DNA of 64,000 bases from Aliiglaciecola sp041538045 (lineage in GTDB: Bacteria; Pseudomonadota; Gammaproteobacteria; Enterobacterales; Alteromonadaceae), in the NCBI RefSeq assembly GCF_041538045.1, contig NZ_JBGOSE010000013.1, positions 36,846 to 100,845 on the forward strand, given 5' to 3'. A program made the translations under genes and the position numbers. The notes under the pieces were generated by a model. That model was not told the DNA's origin, made no database searches, and was given only the letters and a program-made list of their open reading frames with translations. Numbering within the stretch: the first letter of the stretch is position 1; every line of letters begins with the position of its first letter. Positions 39,050 to 47,424 of this stretch are shown here, piece by piece.

Positions 39050-39565
39050 TTAATTTGGATTGATTAACGTCGAAGCCTGGTGCATGTAAAACACTCTAGG
39101 TTTAGACAATGCAAGGATCTTGCCTGTATGGTGAATAAATTTTACTTGAATTGAATGTTCTCCTCGCACCACATTTTGTAGTTGAAAAGAAGGGGCTGGA
39201 CTGGTTTGCACTAGCTCACCATCTAAGTAGATTTCGAATTTGCCATTACCTACTGGCTCGAGTTGCGCGCTAACCGATATTTTACCTGCATTATTACGAA
39301 CAGTAGCTTTATCAGCTGGAGATAAAATTTTAAGCTGATACTCAGGAAACTCTATCTTAGTTCTTTTAGACTGTTTCCTTGCTCCCCCATTTGTTAACGA
39401 AGGCATGACTGTACTGTTGCTATTCTGTAAGTCCAGCGGCTGTGCACCACTTTGCGGCGTATCCGTATAGGTTATTGAACCGTCAGAATTTACTATTTTG
39501 TATAGCGTCTCCCCCGTTGCAGCGACGGTAAATAACAACAGCGGAATCACAATGGTCTTTTTCAT
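39050..39565 (-). CDS. DUF4124 domain secreted protein
   Basis: A 171-residue protein with a signal peptide (MKKTIVIPLLLFTVAATGETLYK; cleavage probably near ATG-ET). The DUF4124 domain follows as LYKIVNSDGSITYTDTP, then a linker and a beta-rich C-terminal domain with the pattern of an Ig-like fold (KISVSAQLEPVGNGKFEIYLDGELV). It sits between glnA and ntrB, a place where gammaproteobacteria often keep such a gene; no function is known. glnA has its own terminator just upstream. Confidence 0.8.
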   Translation of the reverse strand: MKKTIVIPLLLFTVAATGETLYKIVNSDGSITYTDTPQSGAQPLDLQNSNSTVMPSLTNGGARKQSKRTKIEFPEYQLKILSPADKATVRNNAGKISVSAQLEPVGNGKFEIYLDGELVQTSPAPSFQLQNVVRGEHSIQVKFIHHTGKILALSKPRVFYMHQASTLINPN

Positions 39566-39592
39566 ACACTAGAGTGTAGCCTTTTCCAGAAC

Positions 39593-39619
39593 AAAAAAAA
39601 GCCCGCAATAATGCGGGCT
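39593..39619 (-). terminator. Intrinsic terminator of glnA
   Basis: AGCCCGC pairs with GCGGGCT around a six-base loop, followed on the minus strand by a run of eight T. It lies 27 bases after the glnA stop codon and would separate glnA from the DUF4124-ntrBC genes. Confidence 0.9.
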
Positions 39620-39645
39620 CGTATAAAAAACAATAACTATAGCAA

Positions 39646-41055
39646 TTAGCAGCTGTAGTACATGCCAAATTCTACTGGGTGAGTAGAAGAGTTAAGTAAC
39701 TCAACTTCTGCAGATTTAAGCTCAATATAAGCATCAATCATGTCATCAGTCATAACGCCACCAGCAGTTAAGAATTCACGATCACTATCCAAAGCTTCTA
39801 GCGCTTGTTCTAATGAACTTGCAACAGTTGGGATTTCAGCCGCTTCTTCTGCAGGTAGGTCATATAGATCTTTATCCATAGAATCGCCAGGGTGGATCTT
39901 GTTTTTGATTCCGTCAAGACCAGCCATTAACATTGCAGTGAATGACAAGTATGGGTTACCTGTAGGATCAGGGAAACGTACTTCGATACGACGAGCTCGT
40001 TCACTGTTCACGTGAGGAATACGGATAGATGCAGAACGGTTACAAGCAGAATATGCTAGCATTACCGGTGCTTCAAACCCTGGAACCAAACGCTTGTAAG
40101 AGTTAGTAGAAGCATTAGTGAATGCGTTAATCGCACGAGCATGCTTAATAATACCACCAATGTAGAACAAGGCGTCTTCAGACATACCAGCATATTTGTC
40201 ACCAGCAAATACGTTTTTACCGCCTTTGCTAATTGATTGGTGAACATGCATACCTGAACCATTATCGCCTACTAGAGGCTTAGGCATAAAGGTCGCTGTT
40301 TGGCCATATGCATGAGCTACGTTGTGTACTACATACTTATAGATTTGAACTTCATCAGCTTTTTTAACTAGCGTGTTAAACAAACAAGCGATTTCGTTTT
40401 GACCTGCTGTTGCCACTTCGTGGTGATGAGCTTCAACAGTTAGTCCCATTTCTTCCATAACAAGACACATAGCAGCACGAGTATCATTTGATGAATCAAC
40501 TGGAGGTACTGGGAAGTATCCGCCTTTGATACCTGGACGGTGACCCATGTTGCCGCCTTCAAACTCAGCGCCTGAGTTCCAAGAAGCTTCTTCAGCATCA
40601 ATTTTAAAGAAAGAACCTGACATAGTAGTGCTATATTTCACGTCGTCAAACAAGAAAAACTCTGGCTCTGGACCGATATAAACTTCGTCACCAATTCCAG
40701 TAGATTTTAAATATTCTTCAGCGCGACGAGCCACAGAGCGTGGGTCACGGTCGTAACCTTGCATAGTAGAAGGCTCAAGTATGTCACAACGAACGTTAAT
40801 TTGTGTTTCTTCTGCAAAAGGGTCTAGAACGACTGTTTCTGGATCAGGCATAAGTACCATGTCAGATTCATTAATGCCTTTCCATCCAGAGATAGAAGAA
40901 CCATCAAACATTTTACCTTCTTCAAAGAAGTCTTCAGTTACTTGATGAGATGGGATTGAAACATGCTGTTCTTTACCTTTGGTATCGGTAAAACGTAAAT
41001 CAACAAATTTCGCTTCGGTTTCTTTGATAAGGTCTAAAGCCTTTTCTACTGACAT
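39646..41055 (-). CDS. glnA: Glutamine synthetase, type I
   Basis: Condenses ammonium with glutamate, the main ammonium entry point. The start at 41055 has CAGGAGG 7 bases upstream; the frame continues 14 codons further without a ribosome site. The 469-residue GSI protein shows the N-terminal DLRFTDTKGKEQHV region, the substrate and metal block NGSGMHVHQSI, and the adenylylation tyrosine in DKDLYDLPAEEA near residue 398, so GlnE control is expected. Upstream lie a sigma-54 element and paired NtrC-like sites. Confidence 0.98.
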   Translation of the reverse strand: MSVEKALDLIKETEAKFVDLRFTDTKGKEQHVSIPSHQVTEDFFEEGKMFDGSSISGWKGINESDMVLMPDPETVVLDPFAEETQINVRCDILEPSTMQGYDRDPRSVARRAEEYLKSTGIGDEVYIGPEPEFFLFDDVKYSTTMSGSFFKIDAEEASWNSGAEFEGGNMGHRPGIKGGYFPVPPVDSSNDTRAAMCLVMEEMGLTVEAHHHEVATAGQNEIACLFNTLVKKADEVQIYKYVVHNVAHAYGQTATFMPKPLVGDNGSGMHVHQSISKGGKNVFAGDKYAGMSEDALFYIGGIIKHARAINAFTNASTNSYKRLVPGFEAPVMLAYSACNRSASIRIPHVNSERARRIEVRFPDPTGNPYLSFTAMLMAGLDGIKNKIHPGDSMDKDLYDLPAEEAAEIPTVASSLEQALEALDSDREFLTAGGVMTDDMIDAYIELKSAEVELLNSSTHPVEFGMYYSC

Positions 41056-41147
41056 TGTGTCCTCCTGAATATAATCAAAGATTATGGTATTTTTCAAACT
41101 TGCAATACTAATTGCTTAACTAAGCGATTTTCATGCCATATACATGA

Positions 41148-41163
41148 TGCCCCTAAAGTGCCT
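41148..41163 (-). promoter_or_regulatory. Sigma-54 promoter element of glnA
   Basis: Read on the minus strand it is AGGCACTTTAGGGGCA, with GG and GC at the exact -24/-12 spacing of the consensus TGGCAC-N5-TTGCA. The predicted start near 41137 leaves an 82-base leader to the glnA start codon. Confidence 0.75.
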
Positions 41164-41211
41164 GTTCTTTCGTTGAAAAGGTGAATTAACAACTCAATCC
41201 CGACGATTTAA

Positions 41212-41248
41212 TGCACCAAATAAGGTCAACAAGACCCAATTTGGTGCA
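41212..41248. promoter_or_regulatory. Paired NtrC-like sites upstream of glnA
   Basis: TGCACCAAATAAGGTCA (41212-41228) and AGACCCAATTTGGTGCA (41232-41248) each contain one perfect NtrC half-site and a weaker second half. They are inverted relative to one another, with centres 20 bases apart (about two helix turns), at roughly -83 and -103 from the predicted sigma-54 start. Together they form a large 10-bp inverted repeat. Confidence 0.7.
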
Positions 41249-41361
41249 TTGGTGGTTTATAAGAGCAACTAGTATAGCCAGATTAACCTAATAACAATTA
41301 GATAGAAGCATTATTTTGATATTGGCTATTACTAACTTTTTCACAAAAGAGTGCATTCTAT

Positions 41362-42576
41362 TTAAAACTTCGCACCAAGCCACAACCAAAGTTTGTCTGT
41401 ATCAGCGCGCCCGCTTTCTCCAGAGTAACTTGCGTACTTAATTCCCATGGAATAATTAGCCGACACTTTGTAGGTATACTGTAGGTCAATTTCATTACCA
41501 AGATCGTCGACAGACTCTGTAGCTTCGTCTGCGTCAAAATCATGATAGGTTGCCATCAAGCTTCCACCAGCCACTTTGCCAGATAGAGATACCGATAAAT
41601 CAACTAACCCTTGAGCAGGCGTGCCTAGAAATACATCAGCCCAACCATTAAATTTATGCAAGGTTGCCAAAGGAGTAGAAAACCCATAGTTACCCTCATC
41701 AGACCCTAGTAGTTCGTAACCAACTTTTGCTGTAAAACCAGAAAATAAAGCGCCGGCTTCTAACATCAAATAATCGGCATCAAAACTAGTAGTCGCCGAA
41801 TCACTACTTTGAGTTGCATATTCAGCGGTGTAAATAAGTTTGGTATCACCTACTAAGCTATTCCCTGAAAAACGTATACCAAAGGTATCTAATGAATTTT
41901 CCACATTATTATCCACTTCAAGTAGATACCCATATGCCGTTATTTTTCCAATAGATGACTGATAAGAGGCATTAAGTAGATGGTCTTTAGCATCTAAATC
42001 GGCGGCTTCAGCAAAAATTCGGTTGCGCTGAGTTAAATATGCGTATTTTAATGAGAGCCCTTTAGTTGGGTTGTAACCGAAGCTTAAACCATCGAATGTT
42101 TGACGGTCCTGACGCCAGCCCACATGCCCAACAAAACGATGATTGTCCATGGTAATAACCTGACGCCCAACTTTAGCGGTAAATTCGTCTGTTGAATATT
42201 GGACATAACCTTGATCAAGTTCGGTATGCTCAGGATCCGCAATCACGGAATAGATCCCCGAGTTATAACCTGTTGGTCCGACCGTATAATCGCCCTGCCC
42301 TAACACTATGCGAGTATCTTCCACTTCAATCATGGCTGAAAAATTCTTATAACTAGCTGATTTATAGCTCAACAAAGTGCGCAAGGTAAGGGCACTGGCA
42401 TCTTCCACCCCATTGTCTTGTTCAACTGATTCATAACGCAGTAGAAAATTAGCGTTCGCTGTGCCATTTGCCATAGCTTCAGTCACGGTTTCTGCGGCAT
42501 TTACAGACAGGCTAGATACACTCATTAACGCTAGAGTAATTGCAACATTAAGTGGTTTTTTTGCTATAGATTTCAT
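41362..42576 (-). CDS. Outer-membrane porin-like protein (alginate-export type barrel)
   Basis: A protein of about 404 residues. I start at 42576 (AAGAGAAA upstream), which puts a signal peptide first (KPLNVAITLALMSVSSLSVNAAE); the upstream extension in the same frame lacks a ribosome site. The rest is an alternating, aromatic-ended beta-strand pattern (FLLRYESVEQDNG, GYVQYSTDEFTAKVGRQ, SLKYAYLTQRNRIFAEA) ending in WLWLGAKF with a C-terminal Phe, as in outer-membrane barrels of the alginate-export/DUF1302-like group. It lies between the ABC importer genes and glnA, so it may admit nitrate or another anion (inference). Confidence 0.8.
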   Translation of the reverse strand: MKSIAKKPLNVAITLALMSVSSLSVNAAETVTEAMANGTANANFLLRYESVEQDNGVEDASALTLRTLLSYKSASYKNFSAMIEVEDTRIVLGQGDYTVGPTGYNSGIYSVIADPEHTELDQGYVQYSTDEFTAKVGRQVITMDNHRFVGHVGWRQDRQTFDGLSFGYNPTKGLSLKYAYLTQRNRIFAEAADLDAKDHLLNASYQSSIGKITAYGYLLEVDNNVENSLDTFGIRFSGNSLVGDTKLIYTAEYATQSSDSATTSFDADYLMLEAGALFSGFTAKVGYELLGSDEGNYGFSTPLATLHKFNGWADVFLGTPAQGLVDLSVSLSGKVAGGSLMATYHDFDADEATESVDDLGNEIDLQYTYKVSANYSMGIKYASYSGESGRADTDKLWLWLGAKF

Positions 42577-42697
42577 CGTCGTTTCTCTTATTTTAGACAT
42601 GACTTTGCCGAGACCTTGGCTGGCTGATAAGCTCATTAGCACAAACCTAGGTCGTGGTTTACATGGTATTTAAAGGTTGATGTGTTTAAATTTTGTC

Positions 42698-43558
42698 TTA
42701 ACCTGTTTTTAAGCTTCCAGCGAGTCCGTTGGTCCCTTTACTTTTACGATGGGCTTCCACAGACTCGACCTTTCTCTGTTTTTCGTATAAAAATTTGAGA
42801 ACTTCATGTCGATAATGGTTGTACTGAGGGTTATCAGCTAACTCAATTCGATTTCGTGGTCGCTCTAATTCTACCGATAAAATTTCGCCGATAGTTGCCG
42901 CTGGGCCATTAGTCATCATCACGATGCGATCTGAAAGAAGCACCGCCTCATCCACATCATGGGTGATCATAATTACGGTATTGCCCAGTTGACTGTGAAT
43001 TTCCATCACGGAGTCTTGCAAATGGGCGCGGGTTAGCGCATCTAGAGCACCAAAAGGTTCATCCATTAATAAAACTTTAGGTTCCATTGCTAATGCTCGA
43101 GCTATCCCCACGCGCTGCTTCATTCCACCAGATATTTCCGACGGTAATTTATCTGCAGCATGACTCATATGAACGAGTTCAAGGTTGTGCTCGACCCATT
43201 CTTTAATTTCCTTTTTAGAGCGTCCGGTCTGGGTTTGCTTTACGGCTAACTCAACATTTTTATAAGCTGACAACCATGGAAGTAACGAGTGATTTTGAAA
43301 TACCACTGCTCTTTCAGGACCGGGTTCATTCACTTCCTGTCCTTCAAGTATCACTCCGCCAGTGGTGGCCTGATACAATCCGGCGATTAGGTTCAATACC
43401 GTGGATTTACCACACCCCGAGTGACCAATTAAAGATATAAACTCGCCTTTTTGAATTTTTAAATTCACATCTGTCAATGCCGTAAAAGGCCCTTTAGGCG
43501 TGGGAAAATCTATTGCTACTTGGGTTAGTTCAAGTTGATGTTTAAATGTCATGTTCAT
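42698..43558 (-). CDS. nrtD: Nitrate/nitrite ABC transporter ATP-binding subunit
   Basis: Drives the importer with ATP. The 286-residue protein has Walker A GHSGCGKS (about residue 44), the signature SGGMKQR, Walker B VLLMDEPFGALD and the H-loop MITHDVDEAV. It resembles the NrtD/TauB branch, without the fused substrate-binding domain of NrtC. The ATG at 43558 is only 3 bases after GAGG, and an ATG two codons later has a better spacing. It is the third gene of nrtA-nrtB-nrtD, 6 bases behind nrtB. Confidence 0.9.
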   Translation of the reverse strand: MNMTFKHQLELTQVAIDFPTPKGPFTALTDVNLKIQKGEFISLIGHSGCGKSTVLNLIAGLYQATTGGVILEGQEVNEPGPERAVVFQNHSLLPWLSAYKNVELAVKQTQTGRSKKEIKEWVEHNLELVHMSHAADKLPSEISGGMKQRVGIARALAMEPKVLLMDEPFGALDALTRAHLQDSVMEIHSQLGNTVIMITHDVDEAVLLSDRIVMMTNGPAATIGEILSVELERPRNRIELADNPQYNHYRHEVLKFLYEKQRKVESVEAHRKSKGTNGLAGSLKTG

Positions 43559-43564
43559 TTCCTC

Positions 43565-44554
43565 TTAGCGTAAAGTCGCTGATTTATCCCAACTTACCCA
43601 TTTCTGAAGTTGCAACATCAATCGATCAAGTATGAAACCTATGATGCCAATAGTGAGCACGGCAACCATGATACGAGCTAAAGATTCAGAGCTTCCATTT
43701 TGAAACTCATCCCAAACAAACTTTCCAAGCCCGGGATTTTGCGCCAACATTTCGGCCGCAATCAACACCATCCAACCAATGCCTAGTGAAAGACGTAAGC
43801 CGGTAAAAATTGCGGGAATTGAAGATGGCATGACAATTTTTATCACATGCTGCAAAGGATTTAACCGCAGTACCTTACTCACGTTAATAAGGTCTGTATC
43901 GATACTCGACACACCTACAGCAGTATTAATTAGCGTTGGCCATAGACAACAAAGAGCCACTGTTGCTGCTGAGGTAATGAAAGACTTCGCGAACATTGGA
44001 TCCTCGGAAACATACACCGCACTAACAACCATGGTGACTAGAGGCAACCATGCAAGAGGCGAAATAGGCTTAAACAACTGAATTAATGGATTGATTGCGG
44101 CATAAGAAGATTTGCTTAATCCACATAATATACCTAAGGGAACCGCAATCAGTGAGGCCATTAAAAAGCCGATCATAACGGTATAAAGGCTTGTCCAAAT
44201 CTGTTCAAAGAAAGTGGGCGCGCCAGTGAAAGCGCGAATCTTAGGTTGATAGTTGGGATCTTTGGCCATCCTTTCAGCATTACGTTTATGCTGGCGTTCG
44301 TAAAAAGCTTCGGCTTTATTTTGCTGCGTATAATGTTCATCTACTAACACTTTTGCCTGTTGCCAGACAGCGGTGGTACCTGGAAACTGCCCCAATGACG
44401 TATCAATATTTTTAGCTAGTACATTCCATAGGCCAATAAACACAACTAGCCCAATTACCGGCAACATAATTGTTTTCAGCCATCCAGTTAGCTTTGCGAA
44501 ATCAATCCTCGATTCCTTCTCAGTGATCATGGGAATAGCGGCTTGTTTAGACAT
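43565..44554 (-). CDS. nrtB: Nitrate/nitrite ABC transporter permease
   Basis: A 329-residue inner-membrane permease with about six helices and the EAA-type coupling loop around LNPLQHVIKIVMPSSIPAIFTGLRLSLGIGWMVLI. An unusually polar insertion of about 65 residues after the first helix (WQQAKVLVDEHYTQQNKAEAFYERQHKRNAERM) is typical of NrtB/CmpB/TauC-related permeases of this NasS-linked group. It lies between nrtA (29 bases upstream) and the ATPase gene (6 bases downstream). Confidence 0.92.
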   Translation of the reverse strand: MSKQAAIPMITEKESRIDFAKLTGWLKTIMLPVIGLVVFIGLWNVLAKNIDTSLGQFPGTTAVWQQAKVLVDEHYTQQNKAEAFYERQHKRNAERMAKDPNYQPKIRAFTGAPTFFEQIWTSLYTVMIGFLMASLIAVPLGILCGLSKSSYAAINPLIQLFKPISPLAWLPLVTMVVSAVYVSEDPMFAKSFITSAATVALCCLWPTLINTAVGVSSIDTDLINVSKVLRLNPLQHVIKIVMPSSIPAIFTGLRLSLGIGWMVLIAAEMLAQNPGLGKFVWDEFQNGSSESLARIMVAVLTIGIIGFILDRLMLQLQKWVSWDKSATLR

Positions 44555-44583
44555 TTTCGTTCTCCGTCCGGTTAACCTAAGCC

Positions 44584-45987
44584 TTACAGCTTAGTGTTAC
44601 CTTTAATCCCAATAGTGAATTTTTCCAAATAAGCATTTGGCTGAGTACCGTCATAAACAATGTTATCTATAAAGTGTTTCTGAGGGGATTTGTAGCCAGT
44701 TTCAGTGGCAAACTCAGGAAAATCTTTTGGGTCAGCCTTGCCTTCTGCAATAAGTGCTTTAGCAGCCTGTGCATAGATGTCTGGACGATAAACTTGCTTG
44801 GCAATATCATTATACCAAGAGTCAGGTTTTTGTTCGCTGATTTGGCCCCAACGACGCATTTGCGTTAAGTACCAAATGGCATCACTATAGAATGGATAAG
44901 TGGCGTTGTAACGGAAGAATACATTGAAATCTGGGACCTCTCGTTTGTCGCCTTTTTCATACTCAAAGGTTCCCACCATACTATTGGCAATCACCTCGGC
45001 ATCCGCTCCAACATAATCACTTTTAGCTAAAATTTTCACAGCTTCTGGACGGTTGGCATTATTGTTTTCATCTAACCATATAGCGGCTCGAATCATCGCT
45101 TTAACCACACGAATATGGGTATTTGGATTCTCTTCAGCCCATTTTTTACTAACCCCAAATACTTTCTCTGGATTATCTTTCCAAATTTCATAATCGGTGA
45201 CAACCGGCACCCCAATACCTTTAAATACCGCCTGCTGATTCCAAGGTTCACCAACACAGTAGCCTTCAATTGTGCCGGCTTCCATAGTGGCAGGCATTTG
45301 TGGAGGCGGAGTGACCGATAACAAGGCATCGGCATTAATCTGTCCACTAGTATCACCTTGATGGGGCGCATAATATCCCGGATGAATATTACCAGCAGCG
45401 AGCCAATAACGAAGTTCATAGTTGTGGGTTGATACCGGAAATACCATTCCCATTTTGAATGGTTTACCGGCATCTTTGAAACTATCAATGACAGGTTTTA
45501 AGGCGTCGGCTTTTATAGGGTGTACAGGTTTCCCATTTTCGTGGGGAATATGGTTCTTCATTTGACGCCAAATATCGTTAGAAACGGTAATTGCATTACC
45601 ATTTAAATCCATGCTGAAAGCAGTAATGATATCGGCTTGAGTGCCATACCCTATAGTTGCACCTAAGGGCTGACCGGCAAGCATATGGGCACCGTCTAAC
45701 TGACCATCAATAACTCTATCAAGTAATACTTTCCAGTTTGCCTGCGCTTCTAAAGTGACATATAACCCCTCATCTTCAAAAAATTGCTTCTCGTAAGCAA
45801 TGGCAAGGGGGGCCATATCGGTTAATTTAATAAACCCAAATTTCAGTTCTTCTTTTTCTGGATAACCCACCTCTTTAGCATGCAAACCAGTACTACTAAT
45901 TACTGCAGCTATTGGGGCTAAAATCATTGTTTTACGAATCGACGATAACAACGTAATAACAATATCCGACCATTTTGTTCGAGACAT
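44584..45987 (-). CDS. nrtA: Nitrate/nitrite ABC transporter substrate-binding protein
   Basis: A periplasmic binding protein of 467 residues, CmpA/NrtA type. The N-terminus has a basic then hydrophobic stretch (RKTMILAPIAAVISSTGLHA, cleavage near LHA-KE). The mature protein starts with LKFGFIKLTDMAPLAIAYEKQFF, the typical opening of this family, and includes the ligand-site blocks GTIEGYCVGEPWN and MPATMEAG. GGAG lies 8 bases before the start. The 5' leader holds an ANTAR-type RNA element and terminator, and farther upstream a sigma-54 element. A paralogue without a signal peptide, NasS, is encoded just upstream. Confidence 0.94.
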   Translation of the reverse strand: MSRTKWSDIVITLLSSIRKTMILAPIAAVISSTGLHAKEVGYPEKEELKFGFIKLTDMAPLAIAYEKQFFEDEGLYVTLEAQANWKVLLDRVIDGQLDGAHMLAGQPLGATIGYGTQADIITAFSMDLNGNAITVSNDIWRQMKNHIPHENGKPVHPIKADALKPVIDSFKDAGKPFKMGMVFPVSTHNYELRYWLAAGNIHPGYYAPHQGDTSGQINADALLSVTPPPQMPATMEAGTIEGYCVGEPWNQQAVFKGIGVPVVTDYEIWKDNPEKVFGVSKKWAEENPNTHIRVVKAMIRAAIWLDENNNANRPEAVKILAKSDYVGADAEVIANSMVGTFEYEKGDKREVPDFNVFFRYNATYPFYSDAIWYLTQMRRWGQISEQKPDSWYNDIAKQVYRPDIYAQAAKALIAEGKADPKDFPEFATETGYKSPQKHFIDNIVYDGTQPNAYLEKFTIGIKGNTKL

Positions 45988-46008
45988 AATCCACTCCGAA
46001 TTTTTTCC

Positions 46009-46053
46009 AAAAAAAAACCCACGTCAACTCCAAAAACTTGAAGTTCACGTGGG
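46009..46053 (-). terminator. Leader terminator of the nrtA operon
   Basis: On the minus strand CCCACGT pairs with ACGTGGG, then after a mismatch four more pairs extend the stem; nine T follow. The terminator ends 22 bases before the nrtA start, so RNA polymerase must read through it. Its 5' arm begins inside the hairpin P2 described next, the arrangement of a regulated attenuator. Confidence 0.85.
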
Positions 46054-46088
46054 CTACTTTGCCGTATCAAATAACTGCGACTGTGCAG
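46052..46088 (-). promoter_or_regulatory. ANTAR (NasT) RNA target in the nrtA leader
   Basis: Two hairpins with six-base loops lie in tandem on the minus strand. P1 (46075-46088) is CTGC-ACAGTC-GCAG. P2 (46052-46063) is GGC-AAAGTA-GCC. Both loops have A at position 1 and G at position 4, as described for RNA targets of ANTAR proteins. The GCC arm of P2 shares bases with the 5' arm of the downstream terminator. NasT, the expected binder, is encoded nearby. Confidence 0.82.
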
Positions 46089-46163
46089 ACAAATGATATT
46101 ATGTTAGATGGACAACGCTTAGATTATTATTTTTGCTTTAAGCCTTTGTCTCGAGCGATATAA

Positions 46164-46179
46164 AGCACGACTAGTGCCA
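46164..46179 (-). promoter_or_regulatory. Sigma-54 promoter element of the nrtA operon
   Basis: Minus strand TGGCACTAGTCGTGCT matches the -24 block TGGCAC exactly and the -12 GC with correct spacing. The predicted start near 46153 leaves a leader of about 165 bases that contains the ANTAR hairpins and the terminator. An NtrC half-site at 46242-46258 (TGCACTACAATGGTTTT) is centred about 97 bases upstream. Confidence 0.82.
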
Positions 46180-46241
46180 ACTTTTATTATTCATTAATAT
46201 CAATAACTTAGAGAGAACCACCTATTAAGTGGCACTCATAT

Positions 46242-46258
46242 AAAACCATTGTAGTGCA
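46242..46258. promoter_or_regulatory. NtrC-like site upstream of nrtA
   Basis: Minus strand TGCACTACAATGGTTTT: one perfect half-site (TGCACT) and a degraded second half. Centre about -97 from the predicted sigma-54 start. Confidence 0.5.
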
Positions 46259-46327
46259 ATTAGCACAAAGTTTTTGCTTCATAAGAGTGCTCTCCACTCA
46301 CTTTTAGTTTTTTATCTTGAGAAGCCT

Positions 46328-47416
46328 TTAATCAAATTTTTCTAAAAGTGGCGCGATTTGAGCGTAGATATCACTTCGGTAAATACGTTCAATACAGCCG
46401 TTGGTTTCGATACCGTCGGGTATCTGTCCACTGCTTTGTATTTTTTGTAGCAGCCACTGACCATATTCAACATCCGGATTATTCACGTCATTTCCATCGA
46501 CAGTGGTAGAAAACTGATTATACGATGGCACTGAACGTGGAGAAAATTTCGCTTGGGTCAAACAGCTACCTAACAAAGAAGGGGTTATGACTTCTAAAGG
46601 CTCACCTAGGAAGCCTTGTTGACTCATCATTACCGCGGTTTCAAAACGATTAGGTACAGAGTCGAGCCAAATACAGGACTGTTTCAAAGCGGCACAAACG
46701 GCTAATACTGTATTGGGGTTAGTTTCCACAAATGACGACAAAAAACCTAATACCTTTTCGGGGGAGTCTTGCCATATATCAGAAGACGTTACCACTGTTG
46801 CGCCGAAACTGCCACGAACCGCTTTGGCATTCCAAGGTCCGCCAACACAAAACCCGTCGATATCGCCGCTTAACATTGTATCAACCATATTGATCGGCGG
46901 TACAACACTAATATTCACGTCGTCAAAGGTAATCCCACCACTTAATAACCAATCTTTGAGTTGATAGTGATGGCAACTGTAAGGAAATACCGTAGCAAAT
47001 GAGAGTTTGCTTTTATTTTGCTGAATTCGATAATCAATCACATTTTTTAGCAGCTTGGCATCTAAAGGAAACTCTAGCTGAAAGATATTGTTTACCGATA
47101 GAAGCTCTTGAACCAAAGCTTCAGACAAGGTTATACCATTACCGTTTTGACTCAAAACCATAGGGGTAACGACATGAATCGGTGCAACTCCCAGCCCTAA
47201 GGTACTGGCAATAGGCATAGGCGCAAGCATCTGTGCTGCATCCAAAACACCCGCGTGCAACTTGTCACGTAAGGTTGCCCATGAGTTTTGCTTCTGCAAG
47301 GTAACGTCCAATCCCCAGTGTTCAAAATATCCTAAATTTTTGGCTACCACAAAAGGCGCGCAATCAGTTAGGGGGCTAAACCCAAGGGTTAATTGTGTTT
47401 TTTCAAGTTTCATCAT
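46328..47416 (-). CDS. nasS: NasS nitrate/nitrite sensor
   Basis: A 362-residue CmpA/NrtA-fold protein without a signal peptide, so it acts in the cytoplasm. In the NasS-NasT systems of Azotobacter, Paracoccus and Pseudomonas, NasS holds NasT inactive until nitrate or nitrite binds. LTLGFSPLTDCAPFVVAKNLGYF opens the protein as in NrtA, and the ligand-site blocks MLAPMPIASTLGLG and GDIDGFCVGGPWN are present. It follows nasT by 8 bases, and its paralogue nrtA lies 340 bases downstream. Confidence 0.9.
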   Translation of the reverse strand: MMKLEKTQLTLGFSPLTDCAPFVVAKNLGYFEHWGLDVTLQKQNSWATLRDKLHAGVLDAAQMLAPMPIASTLGLGVAPIHVVTPMVLSQNGNGITLSEALVQELLSVNNIFQLEFPLDAKLLKNVIDYRIQQNKSKLSFATVFPYSCHHYQLKDWLLSGGITFDDVNISVVPPINMVDTMLSGDIDGFCVGGPWNAKAVRGSFGATVVTSSDIWQDSPEKVLGFLSSFVETNPNTVLAVCAALKQSCIWLDSVPNRFETAVMMSQQGFLGEPLEVITPSLLGSCLTQAKFSPRSVPSYNQFSTTVDGNDVNNPDVEYGQWLLQKIQSSGQIPDGIETNGCIERIYRSDIYAQIAPLLEKFD

Positions 47417-47424
47417 GCTTTACA

